Counted from the stretch's first letter, positions 54,712 to 63,780 are shown. The stretch is 64,000 bases of DNA from Secundilactobacillus pentosiphilus (GCF_002217985.1 NZ_BCMI01000011.1:18898-82897); one strand, 5' to 3'. The notes: generated by a model not told the origin, from the sequence alone. A program made the numbers and translations.

Positions 54712-55887
54712 ATGTTACTCACCTATCAAGTCGAAATTAAGCCGACTGAAAAACAAACTTGGCAGATTGATTGTCACATTGGTGGCAGTCGTTGGGCCTA
54801 TAACCTGTTTTTGGATATCAATCGGCAGCGTTATGAATACGGTTATCACTATATGGGCGCTTATGAGTTCAGTAAGTGGTTTAATCATGAATACCTTAAA
54901 AGCAATCCTGATGACAGGTGGATCAAAGATCTATCCAAATCAGTTAAACAGGCCTTTATCGATGCCGATATAGCTATGAAACATTTCTTTAAGAAACTGA
55001 GTGGGTTTCCGCATTGGCGGTCATCTAAACGCGGTCAAGGCAGTTACTACTTTGTTAAGGACGGTAAAACGCAAATCATTCCTTGTCAGCGTCACCGAAT
55101 CAAGCTACCCAAACTTGGCTGGGTACGCCTCAAAGAATTCGGGTATATTCCCACCGATGCAGACCACTTTGTGATCAAACAAGGCCGGGTCAAATTTAAG
55201 GCCGGTCGGTATTATTTGACCTGTTTAGTGGAACAGAATGAGTTGCCAAAGTTAGAACTAACTGGTGAACCTGTCGGCATTGACCTTGGCCTGAAAGAAT
55301 TTGCCATCTTAAATGATGGTACTTTGTATCCTAATCACAACAAAAGCAGTCGTATAAGGCGCATCAGAAAACGTCTGCGCACGCTGCAAAGAAAAATGTC
55401 CCATCAGTATCACGCACTGAAAGCTAGAAGACAGAAAGAAGGAAAGTCTGCTACTGATTTAAACCTAGCCAAAACTCAGCGGAAGGTGCAACGCTTGTAC
55501 CAACGATTAACCAACATTCAGTCGGATTATCAAAATAAGATTATTGCCACTGTGGTGAGAGCCAAACCGCGGTGGGTGGCCTTAGAAAATTTGAATGTTA
55601 CAGGTATGATGAAAAATCGGCATTTAGCTAAGGCAATCAGTTATCAAGGTTTCTATAATTTCCGGCTTAAACTGATTGATAAATGCCAGCAGTTAGGCAT
55701 TCCGGTGCACTTAACCAATCGTTTTGAACCAACTTCTAAAGTGTGGCAACGGTGTGGCCATAAAAAAGTTGATTTGAAACTCAAAGATCGGGTGTACGAA
55801 TGCCAAAACTGTGATTATACCGAAGATCGCGATATTAATGCGGCCTTGAATATCAGGGATACTGAAAACTTTGAATTAGCCTACTAA
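54712..55887 (+). CDS. tnpB: TnpB RNA-guided nuclease / OrfB
   Basis: 391 residues from MLLTYQVEIKPT (AAGGCGG upstream). N-terminal HTH-like and WED regions, then a split RuvC domain with GIDLGLKEFAILNDG (first Asp), VALENLNVTGMMK (Glu) and EDRDINAALNI (last Asp), all kept. The zinc finger is damaged: the first CxxC reads S-K-V-W-Q-R-C-G, with Trp345 (TGG 55744-55746) where Cys is expected; the second pair ECQNC is intact. The 3' end and right region would encode the guide RNA. Confidence 0.88.
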   Translation: MLLTYQVEIKPTEKQTWQIDCHIGGSRWAYNLFLDINRQRYEYGYHYMGAYEFSKWFNHEYLKSNPDDRWIKDLSKSVKQAFIDADIAMKHFFKKLSGFPHWRSSKRGQGSYYFVKDGKTQIIPCQRHRIKLPKLGWVRLKEFGYIPTDADHFVIKQGRVKFKAGRYYLTCLVEQNELPKLELTGEPVGIDLGLKEFAILNDGTLYPNHNKSSRIRRIRKRLRTLQRKMSHQYHALKARRQKEGKSATDLNLAKTQRKVQRLYQRLTNIQSDYQNKIIATVVRAKPRWVALENLNVTGMMKNRHLAKAISYQGFYNFRLKLIDKCQQLGIPVHLTNRFEPTSKVWQRCGHKKVDLKLKDRVYECQNCDYTEDRDINAALNIRDTENFELAY

Positions 55888-56044
55888 AACAGGCATCAGA
55901 GTATGTACCGGTGGCTAGCCGGGAATTAACGCTTGTGGACTATCATATCAACTGTATTAGCGAGTTTCGTGCGAGGCAGGATAGGAAGAAGCAAGAATGA
56001 TCTATAACTTTTTATAAGTTATCAGTAGCAGGCCCACCATTCAT
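55888..56044 (+). ncRNA. Possible reRNA/omega-RNA scaffold at the IS right end
   Basis: In this superfamily the guide RNA spans the tnpB 3' end and the right end, with the guide taken from the flank. Here the segment is non-coding with small hairpins, and the guide would read into aroD from 56045. Assigned by position only. Confidence 0.4.
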
Positions 56045-56797
56045 ATGACACCCGTTTCTTTTAAGGGGCTCTCGCTTGGCAGCGGAGTTCCCAAAATTTG
56101 CGTTCCAATTACAGGCGCCGATCCTAACCTCGTCATTGGTCAGGCTGGGGAAGCCGTTTCTTCTTCCGCTGACATCGCCGAGTGGCGCCTAGATTACTTT
56201 AACGATTTAGAAGATACTGCTGAAATTCTCTCAACGGCAAGTCGAATCGTTGAAATTTTGGGTGATTTACCATTGATCATCACTTTACGTGACCGTGCCG
56301 AAGGCGGTAAGCGGCAAATCGCTGATGCCGACTATTTAAAGCTTTATACTCAAATCATGCTGCAAACCGAGGTCACCGCGATTGATGTCGAATGGCAACG
56401 GGAGTCAACTATCACGAATCAATTGATTACTTTTGCGCGAACGCATCAAGTCAGGACGATCATTAGTCACCATGAATTTAAACGGACCCCAGCAAGGACT
56501 GAAATGGTGGATCAGTTAATGAAAATGTCACGCTTAGGCGGCGACGTTGTCAAACTTGCTGTTATGCCTAAAGACAACGAAGACGTCTTAAATTTAATGG
56601 TTGCCACACACGAAACCAGTCAACAAATCTCACAACCGATTATCACCATGGCAATGGGATCACTTGGTGCCGTGACCCGAGTTGCAGGCCAAACTTTTAA
56701 CAGTGTTTTAACCTTCGCCACCAACTCAGCGCTTTCCGCTCCTGGGCAACTAACTGTCGATGAAACACGTAAAATTTTGAAAATTATTGCACAATAA
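56045..56797 (+). CDS. aroD: 3-Dehydroquinate dehydratase, type I
   Basis: Third step of the shikimate pathway, via a Schiff base. 250 residues. ADIAEWRLDYF (Glu/Arg site), LPLIITLRDRAEGGKR, the catalytic His in TIISHHEFKRTP, the Schiff-base Lys in GGDVVKLAVMP, and ITMAMGSLGAVTRV at the C-terminus. The protein is complete from MTPVSFKGL but the ATG now lacks a proper ribosome site because the tnpB element abuts it. It stands apart from aroE-aroF-aroB. Confidence 0.93.
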   Translation: MTPVSFKGLSLGSGVPKICVPITGADPNLVIGQAGEAVSSSADIAEWRLDYFNDLEDTAEILSTASRIVEILGDLPLIITLRDRAEGGKRQIADADYLKLYTQIMLQTEVTAIDVEWQRESTITNQLITFARTHQVRTIISHHEFKRTPARTEMVDQLMKMSRLGGDVVKLAVMPKDNEDVLNLMVATHETSQQISQPIITMAMGSLGAVTRVAGQTFNSVLTFATNSALSAPGQLTVDETRKILKIIAQ

Positions 56798-57004
56798 ATT
56801 ACTTTAAATACCATTTAAGATACACTGATATCAGGACACCGAAAGTTGAGGCGGTAATGTTGACCGATCAAGTAAATGAGAATTTTACCAGAATGATTGA
56901 AACAGCTTACATTATCTGCTATATTATTATGAGTAAGGTACGTAAAACGTTTTACTTAAATTTAATTGTAAAAAAATTCACATTTTGAAATGAGGTTTAT
57001 TAAG

Positions 57005-57937
57005 ATGACTAATCGCGTAACTGTAATTGGGAGTTTAAATGTCGACACGATCCTTGAAATCCCGCGCCTGCCAAAGCCCGGCGAAACCCTAGCAATGGGT
57101 GACCAATCCTTTGCTGGCGGCGGTAAGGGTTCTAATCAAGGCATCGCTGCTGGCCGTGCCGGTGCTGACACTTACTTTATTGGTAAAATTGGTGATGACG
57201 CCAACGGTAAGTTTATGGTGAAATCCATGACTGATTCTGGCATTAACGTGGATCACGTCACCGTTACTAATGATGCTAAGACTGGCCAAGCCTTTATCTT
57301 ACTTGATAAAAACGGTCAAAATTCCATTTTAGTTTACGGTGGTGCCAACCAAGTATTATCAACTAAGGACGTTGATAACGCTAAAGATACTATCGCTAAG
57401 AGCGACTTCATCATTACTCAATTTGAAACACCGCTTGACGTTGCTGAAGCAGCCTTCAAAGCTGCCAAGGAAAACAACGTTGTCACTATTTTGAACCCGG
57501 CTCCTGCTCAGGAAACGATTCCAGCTAGCTTATTAGCTGTTAGTGACCTGGTTGTGCCAAACGAAACGGAATGCCAAACCTTAACTGGTGTTGAGATCAC
57601 CGACGAAGCATCGATGATCAAGGGTGCTGAAAAGCTCCACGCCATGGGTGCTAAGGGTGTTATTATTACCGTTGGGAGCAAGGGAGCCTTCTACCACACC
57701 GCTGATGGTAACCACGGCTTCGTAGACGCCTTCAAGGTTAACGCCGTTGATACCACCGCTGCCGGTGATACCTTCATCGGTGCTTTGAGCTCTCAGCTAA
57801 AGCCGGACTTCAGTAATTTAGCCGAAGCTATCCGCTTTGCTAACCGTGCATCATCCATTACCGTTCAACGAATGGGTGCCCACCCTTCAATTCCGACTTT
57901 AGCTGAAATTGAAGCTGCTGAAAAAGCTGATAAATAA
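57005..57937 (+). CDS. rbsK: Ribokinase
   Basis: 310 residues, PfkB family. VIGSLNVDTILEIPRLPKPGETL, SFAGGGKGSNQGIAAGRAGAD (first PfkB signature) and VDTTAAGDTFIGALSSQL (catalytic Asp, anion hole) match ribokinase. Phosphorylates ribose for entry into the pentose phosphate/phosphoketolase path. ATG after GAGGTTTATTAAG. No ribose transporter or rbsD adjacent. Confidence 0.92.
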   Translation: MTNRVTVIGSLNVDTILEIPRLPKPGETLAMGDQSFAGGGKGSNQGIAAGRAGADTYFIGKIGDDANGKFMVKSMTDSGINVDHVTVTNDAKTGQAFILLDKNGQNSILVYGGANQVLSTKDVDNAKDTIAKSDFIITQFETPLDVAEAAFKAAKENNVVTILNPAPAQETIPASLLAVSDLVVPNETECQTLTGVEITDEASMIKGAEKLHAMGAKGVIITVGSKGAFYHTADGNHGFVDAFKVNAVDTTAAGDTFIGALSSQLKPDFSNLAEAIRFANRASSITVQRMGAHPSIPTLAEIEAAEKADK

Positions 57938-57948
57938 TTCTGCAACAT

Positions 57949-57994
57949 AAAAAGGATGTGTTCTCACTAAAACTGGTGAGAACACATCCTTTTT
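57949..57994. terminator. Terminator after rbsK
   Basis: Nineteen-base arms starting AAAAAGGATGTGTTCTCAC, ending in TTTTT; can also end the convergent rhodanese transcript. Confidence 0.9.
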
Positions 57995-58027
57995 CATTGT
58001 CTTGTACGCTTAATGTTCACTACTGAT

Positions 58028-58393
58028 TTAAGCGATTGTTTCAATTGGCAAGTGCATACCCTTCCAGCCTTCTAAGGCACATGAAAGTTCGTAAGCTTTG
58101 AAACCAGCTGAAAGTAAGGTCAGCAAGGCTGCTTTACCCAGTGTCGTGCCGGCAGTCCAGTCATATACCACGTAAGTCTTAGATTTATCCAATTCATCAA
58201 GATGGTTAGAAAGATCCTTAGCAGCAATGGCAACGGCACCCTTAATTTGGTCCTTTTTGATTTGAGCTGGGGCGTTTCTAACGTCTAACACAACGTACTT
58301 TGAGTCTGGTTTTTGCATTTCTGGTAAAACCTCGTCATGGCCGATGTAGAGACTCATATAAGTTTTTAAGAAGTTAATTTTTTCGTTTTCCAT
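58028..58393 (-). CDS. Rhodanese-like domain protein lacking the catalytic Cys
   Basis: 121 residues, one rhodanese fold: YVVLDVRNAPAQIKKDQIKGAVAI near 33 and the active-site loop region TYVVYDWTAGTTLGKAALLTLLSAGF near 74, where no Cys is present. So sulfurtransferase activity is unlikely and a binding or sensing role is more probable. It follows a MarR gene by two bases in an operon. Confidence 0.8.
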   Translation of the reverse strand: MENEKINFLKTYMSLYIGHDEVLPEMQKPDSKYVVLDVRNAPAQIKKDQIKGAVAIAAKDLSNHLDELDKSKTYVVYDWTAGTTLGKAALLTLLSAGFKAYELSCALEGWKGMHLPIETIA

Positions 58394-58395
58394 GA

Positions 58396-58923
58396 TTATT
58401 TCTCCATTTCTTGTTCAAGTGTCTGTGTACCATTCTGAATCTTTGCTAACAAATGTGACAGTGTAGTTAATTCGTTTGACGATAAACCGCCAAATAAAGT
58501 TTGAACCGCATCAAAATTATGCGGTAGAAAAGATAATAAAACCCTTTCGCCTTCCGCCGTTAAACCAATTAAGGTAGCTCGCTTGTCCGTGGGGGACGGC
58601 TGCTTGTTAACCCGTCCCTGGTCCACTAAGCCCCTTAATAGTTTGCTGACAGTTGCCCTAGTGGCACCTAATTTTTCAGCGAGTTGTAACGGCAATAACT
58701 GCTGATGCGGTGCTTCGTAAAGAAACATCAAAATAACGAATCGCGATTCCGTTAAATGATATTTCGCTAGCACCGCGTCATACTGCCGCTGCATCTCTCG
58801 ATACGAATACTGGAAGTTTAAAAACTGCTGAACAGTATCAATATCAATGTCGGAATTAACTTTGCCGATACTTAACGCTAACCGAGTAGCATTCGGACGA
58901 TCTTTAAAATTACCTTTTTCCAT
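58396..58923 (-). CDS. MarR-family regulator
   Basis: 175 residues; winged helix LTESRFVILMFLYEAPHQQLLPLQLAEKLGATRATVSKLLRGLVDQGRVNKQPSPTDKRATLIGLTAEG (residues 55-125). AAAGGTCTGAAAAAG precedes ATG. Cotranscribed with the rhodanese-like protein, which may modulate it or report on its signal. Confidence 0.88.
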   Translation of the reverse strand: MEKGNFKDRPNATRLALSIGKVNSDIDIDTVQQFLNFQYSYREMQRQYDAVLAKYHLTESRFVILMFLYEAPHQQLLPLQLAEKLGATRATVSKLLRGLVDQGRVNKQPSPTDKRATLIGLTAEGERVLLSFLPHNFDAVQTLFGGLSSNELTTLSHLLAKIQNGTQTLEQEMEK

Positions 58924-59013
58924 CTTTTTCAGACCTTTATAATTTAATTAGCCGGCTAACTATATTACATTGAACAGTATACTGACTTTTAAAAATAAGT
59001 CAAGCGTGAAACT

Positions 59014-59054
59014 CAAAAAGCGGTAAACTCTAATTTCACAGAGTTTACCGCTTG
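59014..59054 (-). terminator. Terminator after the 615-residue membrane protein
   Basis: AAGCGGTAAACTCT / AGAGTTTACCGCTT followed by TTT on the minus strand. Confidence 0.85.
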
Positions 59055-59066
59055 ATGTTTTACTCA

Positions 59067-60914
59067 TTACTTTTGTGTCTTGATCGACTGATTCTTATAG
59101 GTTTCAAGGCCAACATTAGCCGTTGCCAACTGGTTCTTGTCGGAAGCAGTGGCTTTAAAGCTGACTTTATCACCAGCCTGAATGAACTGGTCAATTGGCT
59201 GGAAGGTCTTCGCTGAAGTATCCATCCGGTAAACGTGGCTGTCACCCTTCAAGATAAACAGGATTTGCTTATCATCCGGTTTAACCACCCGTTCAACGGT
59301 GCCGGAAATGGTCTTGCCAGTCACTTTCGGTTCAGTCGTCGTTCCCGTCTTAGCACCCACACGCTGCTGGAAAATTTCTAGCGTACTCTGGGCATCGTCA
59401 CCCACCGCATAGGTGCCGCTTTGGTTATTACCATCCGCCAGCAAGTAGACAAACTTCATAAAGGAGTTGTTATCCCGATCAAGCATGGAAACGACCCAAG
59501 TTGGATTACCATTAATCCTGTACAGTAATGGTAAAGTCCCCTTATAGTTTTGTGGGTTAATATCTTGCTGAGCGTAGGAAATGGCCCGTTCTGGTGTCAT
59601 GACGTTGCCGTGTTCACGGTAGTAATGCAGCGTATTGGTTCGGGCATCCACAAAGGAATAGCCTAAAATTGAGCTTTGGTGACTATTAACACTGGTCATC
59701 CCAGTGAAGTAGTAGATACGACCCTTGTAAGCGTACGGCGTTAAGGTGTCGCCACCTTCAGTACCAGCCTGCGTCGGTTTCATCACATCATTATGACCAC
59801 CAAAGCTGGTTGCATTCCAAAAACCATGACGGTAACGGCCAAACATCGAAACTTCTTTTTCGACTAGTTCTGGAGTTGCCGCCACATCAACGAACTTTGG
59901 TACTTTAATTGGTGAATAAACCTTCACCTTACCGTTGATCGTGTTTAAAACGGCCACTTTATAGTGTTTAAAGTCATAGTTACGGTTGAAGTATGAAATC
60001 GGCTTTGCTAGTGTTCGGACGTAGTAAGGTGTCCCGTTATTATCCACTTCAAGCTGAGAAGTACTGCCGACCATGGTATACCCCATACTATAGGCATTGA
60101 TACGGCGATCCGCATCACGGTTAAAATAAGCACTTGGCGTATAACGCATGGATTTGGCCACAAACTTCGGGTCAGCATTCTTATCGGTAGCATTGGTCAT
60201 GAAGTAGCCTGGTACCTTCTGGTAATGAATGTAACGCCAGAAACCACCGGAGAATTCAACGGGGGCAACATACACCATTTTACCGTTGTACATCTGAACC
60301 CGCATATGGTTTAGATCATAGACGTTCGAGTTCTTAAAACTGTTTAACGAGTTATTCATATCAGTAGAAACGGTTTGCGGTGCGTTCACTACGGGAGTCT
60401 CTGCACTATTTTTAATGACTGGCATCGGCGCGCCATCCGTGGAATTATTCATGTCCACTTTAATGGAATTCACCGCCGGCTTAGGGTTCATTGTCGTCAC
60501 AACTGAAGCCACGCTGCTAAGAATAACAACGGCAATCACGGCTGCAACGGCAGCGCCAATTAAGCGGCCCACCCAGCCGATGGTAAGCCCAAAACTGCGC
60601 ATTAACCGGCTGAAATAATTATCTTCATTGACCGCACGTTCCTTTACAGCATTCGGATTAAATACGAAGCGACGGAGTACTGCCACTACCACAAATCCGC
60701 CAATCAGCCACAACAGCCAGCCATCGATCAAAGATGGGTAAGCCAGATCCGGCAGATTAAAGTACGTGTTGATATAACTAACGATAAATAACGCAACAAT
60801 GGCAAGTGTTCCCCAATAACGCCATCGTCGGTTACTGATCCATAAAAACCAAATAAACGGAATCAATAACCCTGATAACTTAACAAGTGTAATCAAGGCA
60901 AAATAACTTAGCAT
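59067..60914 (-). CDS. Large membrane-anchored protein of unknown function
   Basis: 615 residues. Four N-terminal membrane helices (residues 5-25, 33-50, 64-82, 115-138), then a large extracytoplasmic domain with repeated Tyr/Phe/Asn-rich blocks (HYQKVPGYFMTNATDKNADPKFV, FGRYRHGFWNATSFGGHNDV). The last 80 residues (KTISGTVERVVKPDDKQILFILKG...) look like an OB-fold. Conserved in lactobacilli as an unnamed membrane protein to my knowledge. AAAGAGGACTAGCC precedes the ATG. Confidence 0.6.
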   Translation of the reverse strand: MLSYFALITLVKLSGLLIPFIWFLWISNRRWRYWGTLAIVALFIVSYINTYFNLPDLAYPSLIDGWLLWLIGGFVVVAVLRRFVFNPNAVKERAVNEDNYFSRLMRSFGLTIGWVGRLIGAAVAAVIAVVILSSVASVVTTMNPKPAVNSIKVDMNNSTDGAPMPVIKNSAETPVVNAPQTVSTDMNNSLNSFKNSNVYDLNHMRVQMYNGKMVYVAPVEFSGGFWRYIHYQKVPGYFMTNATDKNADPKFVAKSMRYTPSAYFNRDADRRINAYSMGYTMVGSTSQLEVDNNGTPYYVRTLAKPISYFNRNYDFKHYKVAVLNTINGKVKVYSPIKVPKFVDVAATPELVEKEVSMFGRYRHGFWNATSFGGHNDVMKPTQAGTEGGDTLTPYAYKGRIYYFTGMTSVNSHQSSILGYSFVDARTNTLHYYREHGNVMTPERAISYAQQDINPQNYKGTLPLLYRINGNPTWVVSMLDRDNNSFMKFVYLLADGNNQSGTYAVGDDAQSTLEIFQQRVGAKTGTTTEPKVTGKTISGTVERVVKPDDKQILFILKGDSHVYRMDTSAKTFQPIDQFIQAGDKVSFKATASDKNQLATANVGLETYKNQSIKTQK

Positions 60915-61109
60915 GGCTAGTCCTCTTTCCTGTTTCCCAAATACAGATTTTGTTAACTGTAGTATACCAAATTGTCGGCACTGCTGTCTGAGAGTTTACT
61001 GCTAGAACCCAACAAGGGCCTGTGACTTAAGTCTATATCGATAAGGATGCCAGTTAATTCCTTGACTAAAACACAGCGTAGGAGTTACTTTCGTTCACTC
61101 CTTTAATGT

Positions 61110-61239
61110 AGCCTTAACCCGCTCCATAACTCAGATTCCGGCCATTTAACACCCAAAAGCGCCCTCCTGATGAAAAAACCATCGGAAGAACGCTTCTGGG
61201 TGTTAAATTCTGGAATCTACCGAGTTATGTCACGGCTTC
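61110..61239. repeat. Long imperfect inverted repeat
   Basis: Nested arms CATAACTC/GAGTTATG, GATTCC/GGAATC, TTTAACACCCA/TGGGTGTTAAA and AAGCG/CGCTT over about 105 bases, with AGCC/GGCT outside. Fills much of the 60915-61273 gap, which otherwise shows only AT-rich spacer. Confidence 0.6.
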
Positions 61240-61273
61240 TATAATCAATTGTACTCTAAAATAAGCTATCCGA

Positions 61274-61591
61274 TCACGATACACTGGCGGCAAATGTATC
61301 GATCAACCGGGCAATTTCTTTAATTACGTCAACAACGTTGATGTTATCTGCTGCTAAACTACCAGTTGCCAGTAATTTTTCAGCTTTTGGCTTGTCAGTT
61401 AACTCGATATGGTATTTTTCCAACAATGTATTTAATAAATAGTCTGCACTGTTTTCACGAGCTTCTTTTACTTTAAAATCTTCAGCATGTCCAGATTCAT
61501 CCACCCATAAAGTAAATGTCTGTAAGTTACGACAAACATGAGAAATGAAATTCTTATCTTCTGGCGTTAGCAAGTAGATACTGTCATTCAC
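61274..61591 (-). CDS. Small hypothetical protein
   Basis: 105 residues, soluble, acidic. Residues 20-60 (LQTFTLWVDESGHAEDFKVKEARENSADYLL) and an alpha-helical C-terminus. Not recognised. Ribosome site is weak. Stands alone. Confidence 0.5.
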   Translation of the reverse strand: MNDSIYLLTPEDKNFISHVCRNLQTFTLWVDESGHAEDFKVKEARENSADYLLNTLLEKYHIELTDKPKAEKLLATGSLAADNINVVDVIKEIARLIDTFAASVS

Positions 61592-61783
61592 TTCGAACCA
61601 CCACTCTCAATTTAAATTCATGATTCTCTCATTTTTCTTTAAGTTTAACACAAGTCCATGTAGATTGAAAGAAACGGGGTGCAATCGCTTACTTGACTAA
61701 TGAATCATGAATTTTCGGGCATGCTTATCAAGGCAGGTTAACCTCACATGCTCGCGTTAAGAAGCTCAAGCATTTGTGGATAT

Positions 61784-61819
61784 AAAAAGCGTTCAACAGC
61801 ATTTGCTGAACGCTTTTTG
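61784..61819 (-). terminator. Terminator after the 260-residue secreted protein
   Basis: AAAAAGCGTTCA / TGAACGCTTTTT with CAGC/GCTG inside. Confidence 0.85.
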
Positions 61820-61825
61820 ATTATT

Positions 61826-62608
61826 TTAAAAAGCCGCATACTTTGCGTTCCACGACTTATAATTAATAATTTCGTTAACATCTTTAAGTAAATCATCCAC
61901 ATAAGCCTGATTATCATGTTTCCCACCATGGTAAGCAATATCATTGTACAAGGCCACATAATCATTTAAATCATGTTGGGCGTAGTACAGTGAATTCTTT
62001 TGGTTGTAGTAACCAGGATGCAGGCTAACTTGCTCATTTGCTTTAAGCAGTGCCAGACGTATGTCATTGAGATGCTTAAATCCATTGACATTGGTGTTCG
62101 AGACACTCTTTTTTAAAACCTTAGGAATAGCGTAAGACGTTTTATCAACTTTTACATGGTGCACCTTTTTAGGTGAAGATTTAGGTGTCAAATAACCGGC
62201 GAAAAGCCAGCCATCGATTAACCCATATTTCCGATTAGTCCCATTGCCACCTATAACATACCGGTATTTGGCCATTTTACCGTTCGGCAGTTTGACCGTT
62301 ACTTCTGCCTTAGAATCAAACGCCCTGATCGAAGTCGTTACTGAATATGACCGCAGATACTTACTGTTGTAAACGCGAAGTTTTTTGTTCTTCGCGGAGG
62401 CAACTCTGTGGAATGTTGATTCTTTATACGTTATTTCACTCTCTAAAGTTGCTGCCGAGTGTGTATAGTAGGTTTTCCGAGTTTGCGTCATCCCGTCGCC
62501 AATACTTGGATGGTGCCATTGTTTTGCCGATGCTGTTGTTATTGATGAACCCCCTGCAAGACCAGCAACAGCTAACGCCAATGCTAGTGCTTTAACCCCT
62601 TTTTTCAT
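61826..62608 (-). CDS. Secreted protein of unknown function
   Basis: 260 residues with a signal peptide (MKKGVKALALALAVAGLAGGSS...TASA, cleavage near 28). The mature part is basic and Tyr-rich with no Cys. The region GTNRKYGLIDGWLFAGYLTP resembles the short SH3b-like modules seen in lactobacillus surface proteins, and it parallels YVYKRVKL...GLVYRSYLT of the protein at 32406-33218. The C-terminal part is helical. ATG follows GAGGTTGATAAGG. Confidence 0.6.
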   Translation of the reverse strand: MKKGVKALALALAVAGLAGGSSITTASAKQWHHPSIGDGMTQTRKTYYTHSAATLESEITYKESTFHRVASAKNKKLRVYNSKYLRSYSVTTSIRAFDSKAEVTVKLPNGKMAKYRYVIGGNGTNRKYGLIDGWLFAGYLTPKSSPKKVHHVKVDKTSYAIPKVLKKSVSNTNVNGFKHLNDIRLALLKANEQVSLHPGYYNQKNSLYYAQHDLNDYVALYNDIAYHGGKHDNQAYVDDLLKDVNEIINYKSWNAKYAAF

Positions 62609-62725
62609 CCTTATCAACCTCACTTATCTGTAAATTAGCTCAATTTTATCGCTCTTTTCTTATAATGTACATTCAAAATTTCCAAAAATTATGCTCTCTA
62701 TACTGATCAGTTGTCCATCAAAACG

Positions 62726-63430
62726 TCACCCAACCAGTAATTGATTGTGGTGCAGTTGTTGGCGCATCCTCATAGCCTTTTCAAAATCATCCGTAAAGAT
62801 ACCATCGACATCTTGTGAAAACAGTTTGATCATTTGGTCTTCATTGTTAACCGTCCAAATCCGTTCAATCAAGCTTTCGCTATTTTGAGCGTGATGCAGA
62901 TGCAACCCGTTTAAGTGCTCTTCTTTCATGAACTGAAGCGGATTGGGAACCATCTGTCCGGTTAAGTAGCAGTAGTTTTGACTATCATCCAGTCGCTGAC
63001 AAATTTTCAAGCTTGCCAAGTTAAACGATGAGTAGATGACTGGGTGCAGCAAATAGGCTTGACTAACCTGCCGTAAAACAATTTCTTCAATTCCCCGGTA
63101 GTGAATTTGATTAGTTTTAAATTCAAGGTTTAATACTACATCGATGTTTTGGACCAGCTTTATCAGGTCATATAACGTTGGAATCGGTTCGCCGTTGCTC
63201 AGTTTAAACGTCTTTAATTGCTCATAATTGTAATCGCAAATTCTTCCCCCACCATCCGTTGTCCGATCGATCGTTTCATCGTGCATGATGACTGGCAGTC
63301 GATCGCGGGTTAGGTGAACATCGAATTCGAGCCCTTCAACGTGATGTTCAATTGCATACCGAAAACCCTGCATTGAATTTTCCGGAAATTTTGCTGGGAT
63401 CCCGCGATGACCAAATATCAAAGTTGACAT
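62726..63430 (-). CDS. Glycerophosphodiester phosphodiesterase
   Basis: 234 residues, GDPD TIM barrel: IFGHRGIPAKFPENSMQGF (His-Arg and Glu), GLEFDVHLTRDRLPVIMHDETIDRTTDG with the second His, LNLEFK, and C-terminal QDVDGIFTDDFEKA. Cytosolic, releases glycerol-3-P from lipid head groups. CTGGAGGTAGACT precedes ATG. Confidence 0.92.
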   Translation of the reverse strand: MSTLIFGHRGIPAKFPENSMQGFRYAIEHHVEGLEFDVHLTRDRLPVIMHDETIDRTTDGGGRICDYNYEQLKTFKLSNGEPIPTLYDLIKLVQNIDVVLNLEFKTNQIHYRGIEEIVLRQVSQAYLLHPVIYSSFNLASLKICQRLDDSQNYCYLTGQMVPNPLQFMKEEHLNGLHLHHAQNSESLIERIWTVNNEDQMIKLFSQDVDGIFTDDFEKAMRMRQQLHHNQLLVG

Positions 63431-63572
63431 AGTCTACCTCCAGATTATAGTGATTTGCTGAGTTAAAGTAGCCTTACACCATGACCTAAGTGTAGCCGAT
63501 ACCTATTTTATTTCTGCAAGTTTTACGTATTAAATGTGTAAAGATGACTACAACCGCTCTATTCAGCCACAG

Positions 63573-63728
63573 GCCACCAGCGGGTTCGTTGCTGTGAAGG
63601 TGGTGTTAGGGCGTTTCGCCCTTACAGCACGGGACGACATTTAAGACACACGTTTTTGGTGTGGCTTAAATGCGAGGCGAAAGACCTTGGCTTTCGCCGG
63701 TCCCCACAGCAATGAACCCGCTGGTGGC
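63573..63728. repeat. Cloverleaf-like inverted-repeat element
   Basis: Outer arms of 23 bases (CCACCAGCGGGTTCGTTGCTGTG against its complement at 63705-63727, one mismatch) enclose three hairpins: AGGGCG/CGCCCT, TTTAAG-ACAC/GTGT-CTTAAA and GGCGAAAG/CTTTCGCC. No protein frame fits it. Confidence 0.7.
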
Positions 63729-63780
63729 TGAAGGCGGCCCATTCAAAGAGCTGTTGAGTCCCAACAACCAAACCCAGAAT

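Larger units (their letters stand above)
54462..56044 (+). mobile_element. tnpB-only insertion sequence (IS200/IS605 superfamily), inferred ends
   Basis: About 1.58 kb: a 250-base left region without a gene, tnpB, and a 157-base right region containing a subterminal hairpin (ATAACTT/AAGTTAT, 56004-56022). No tnpA. The ends are inferred from the broken aroD leader: AAGGAGGAATGAAC stops at 54461 and ATGACACCC resumes at 56045, which rejoined give a perfectly spaced start. No target duplication, as expected for this group. Confidence 0.6.
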
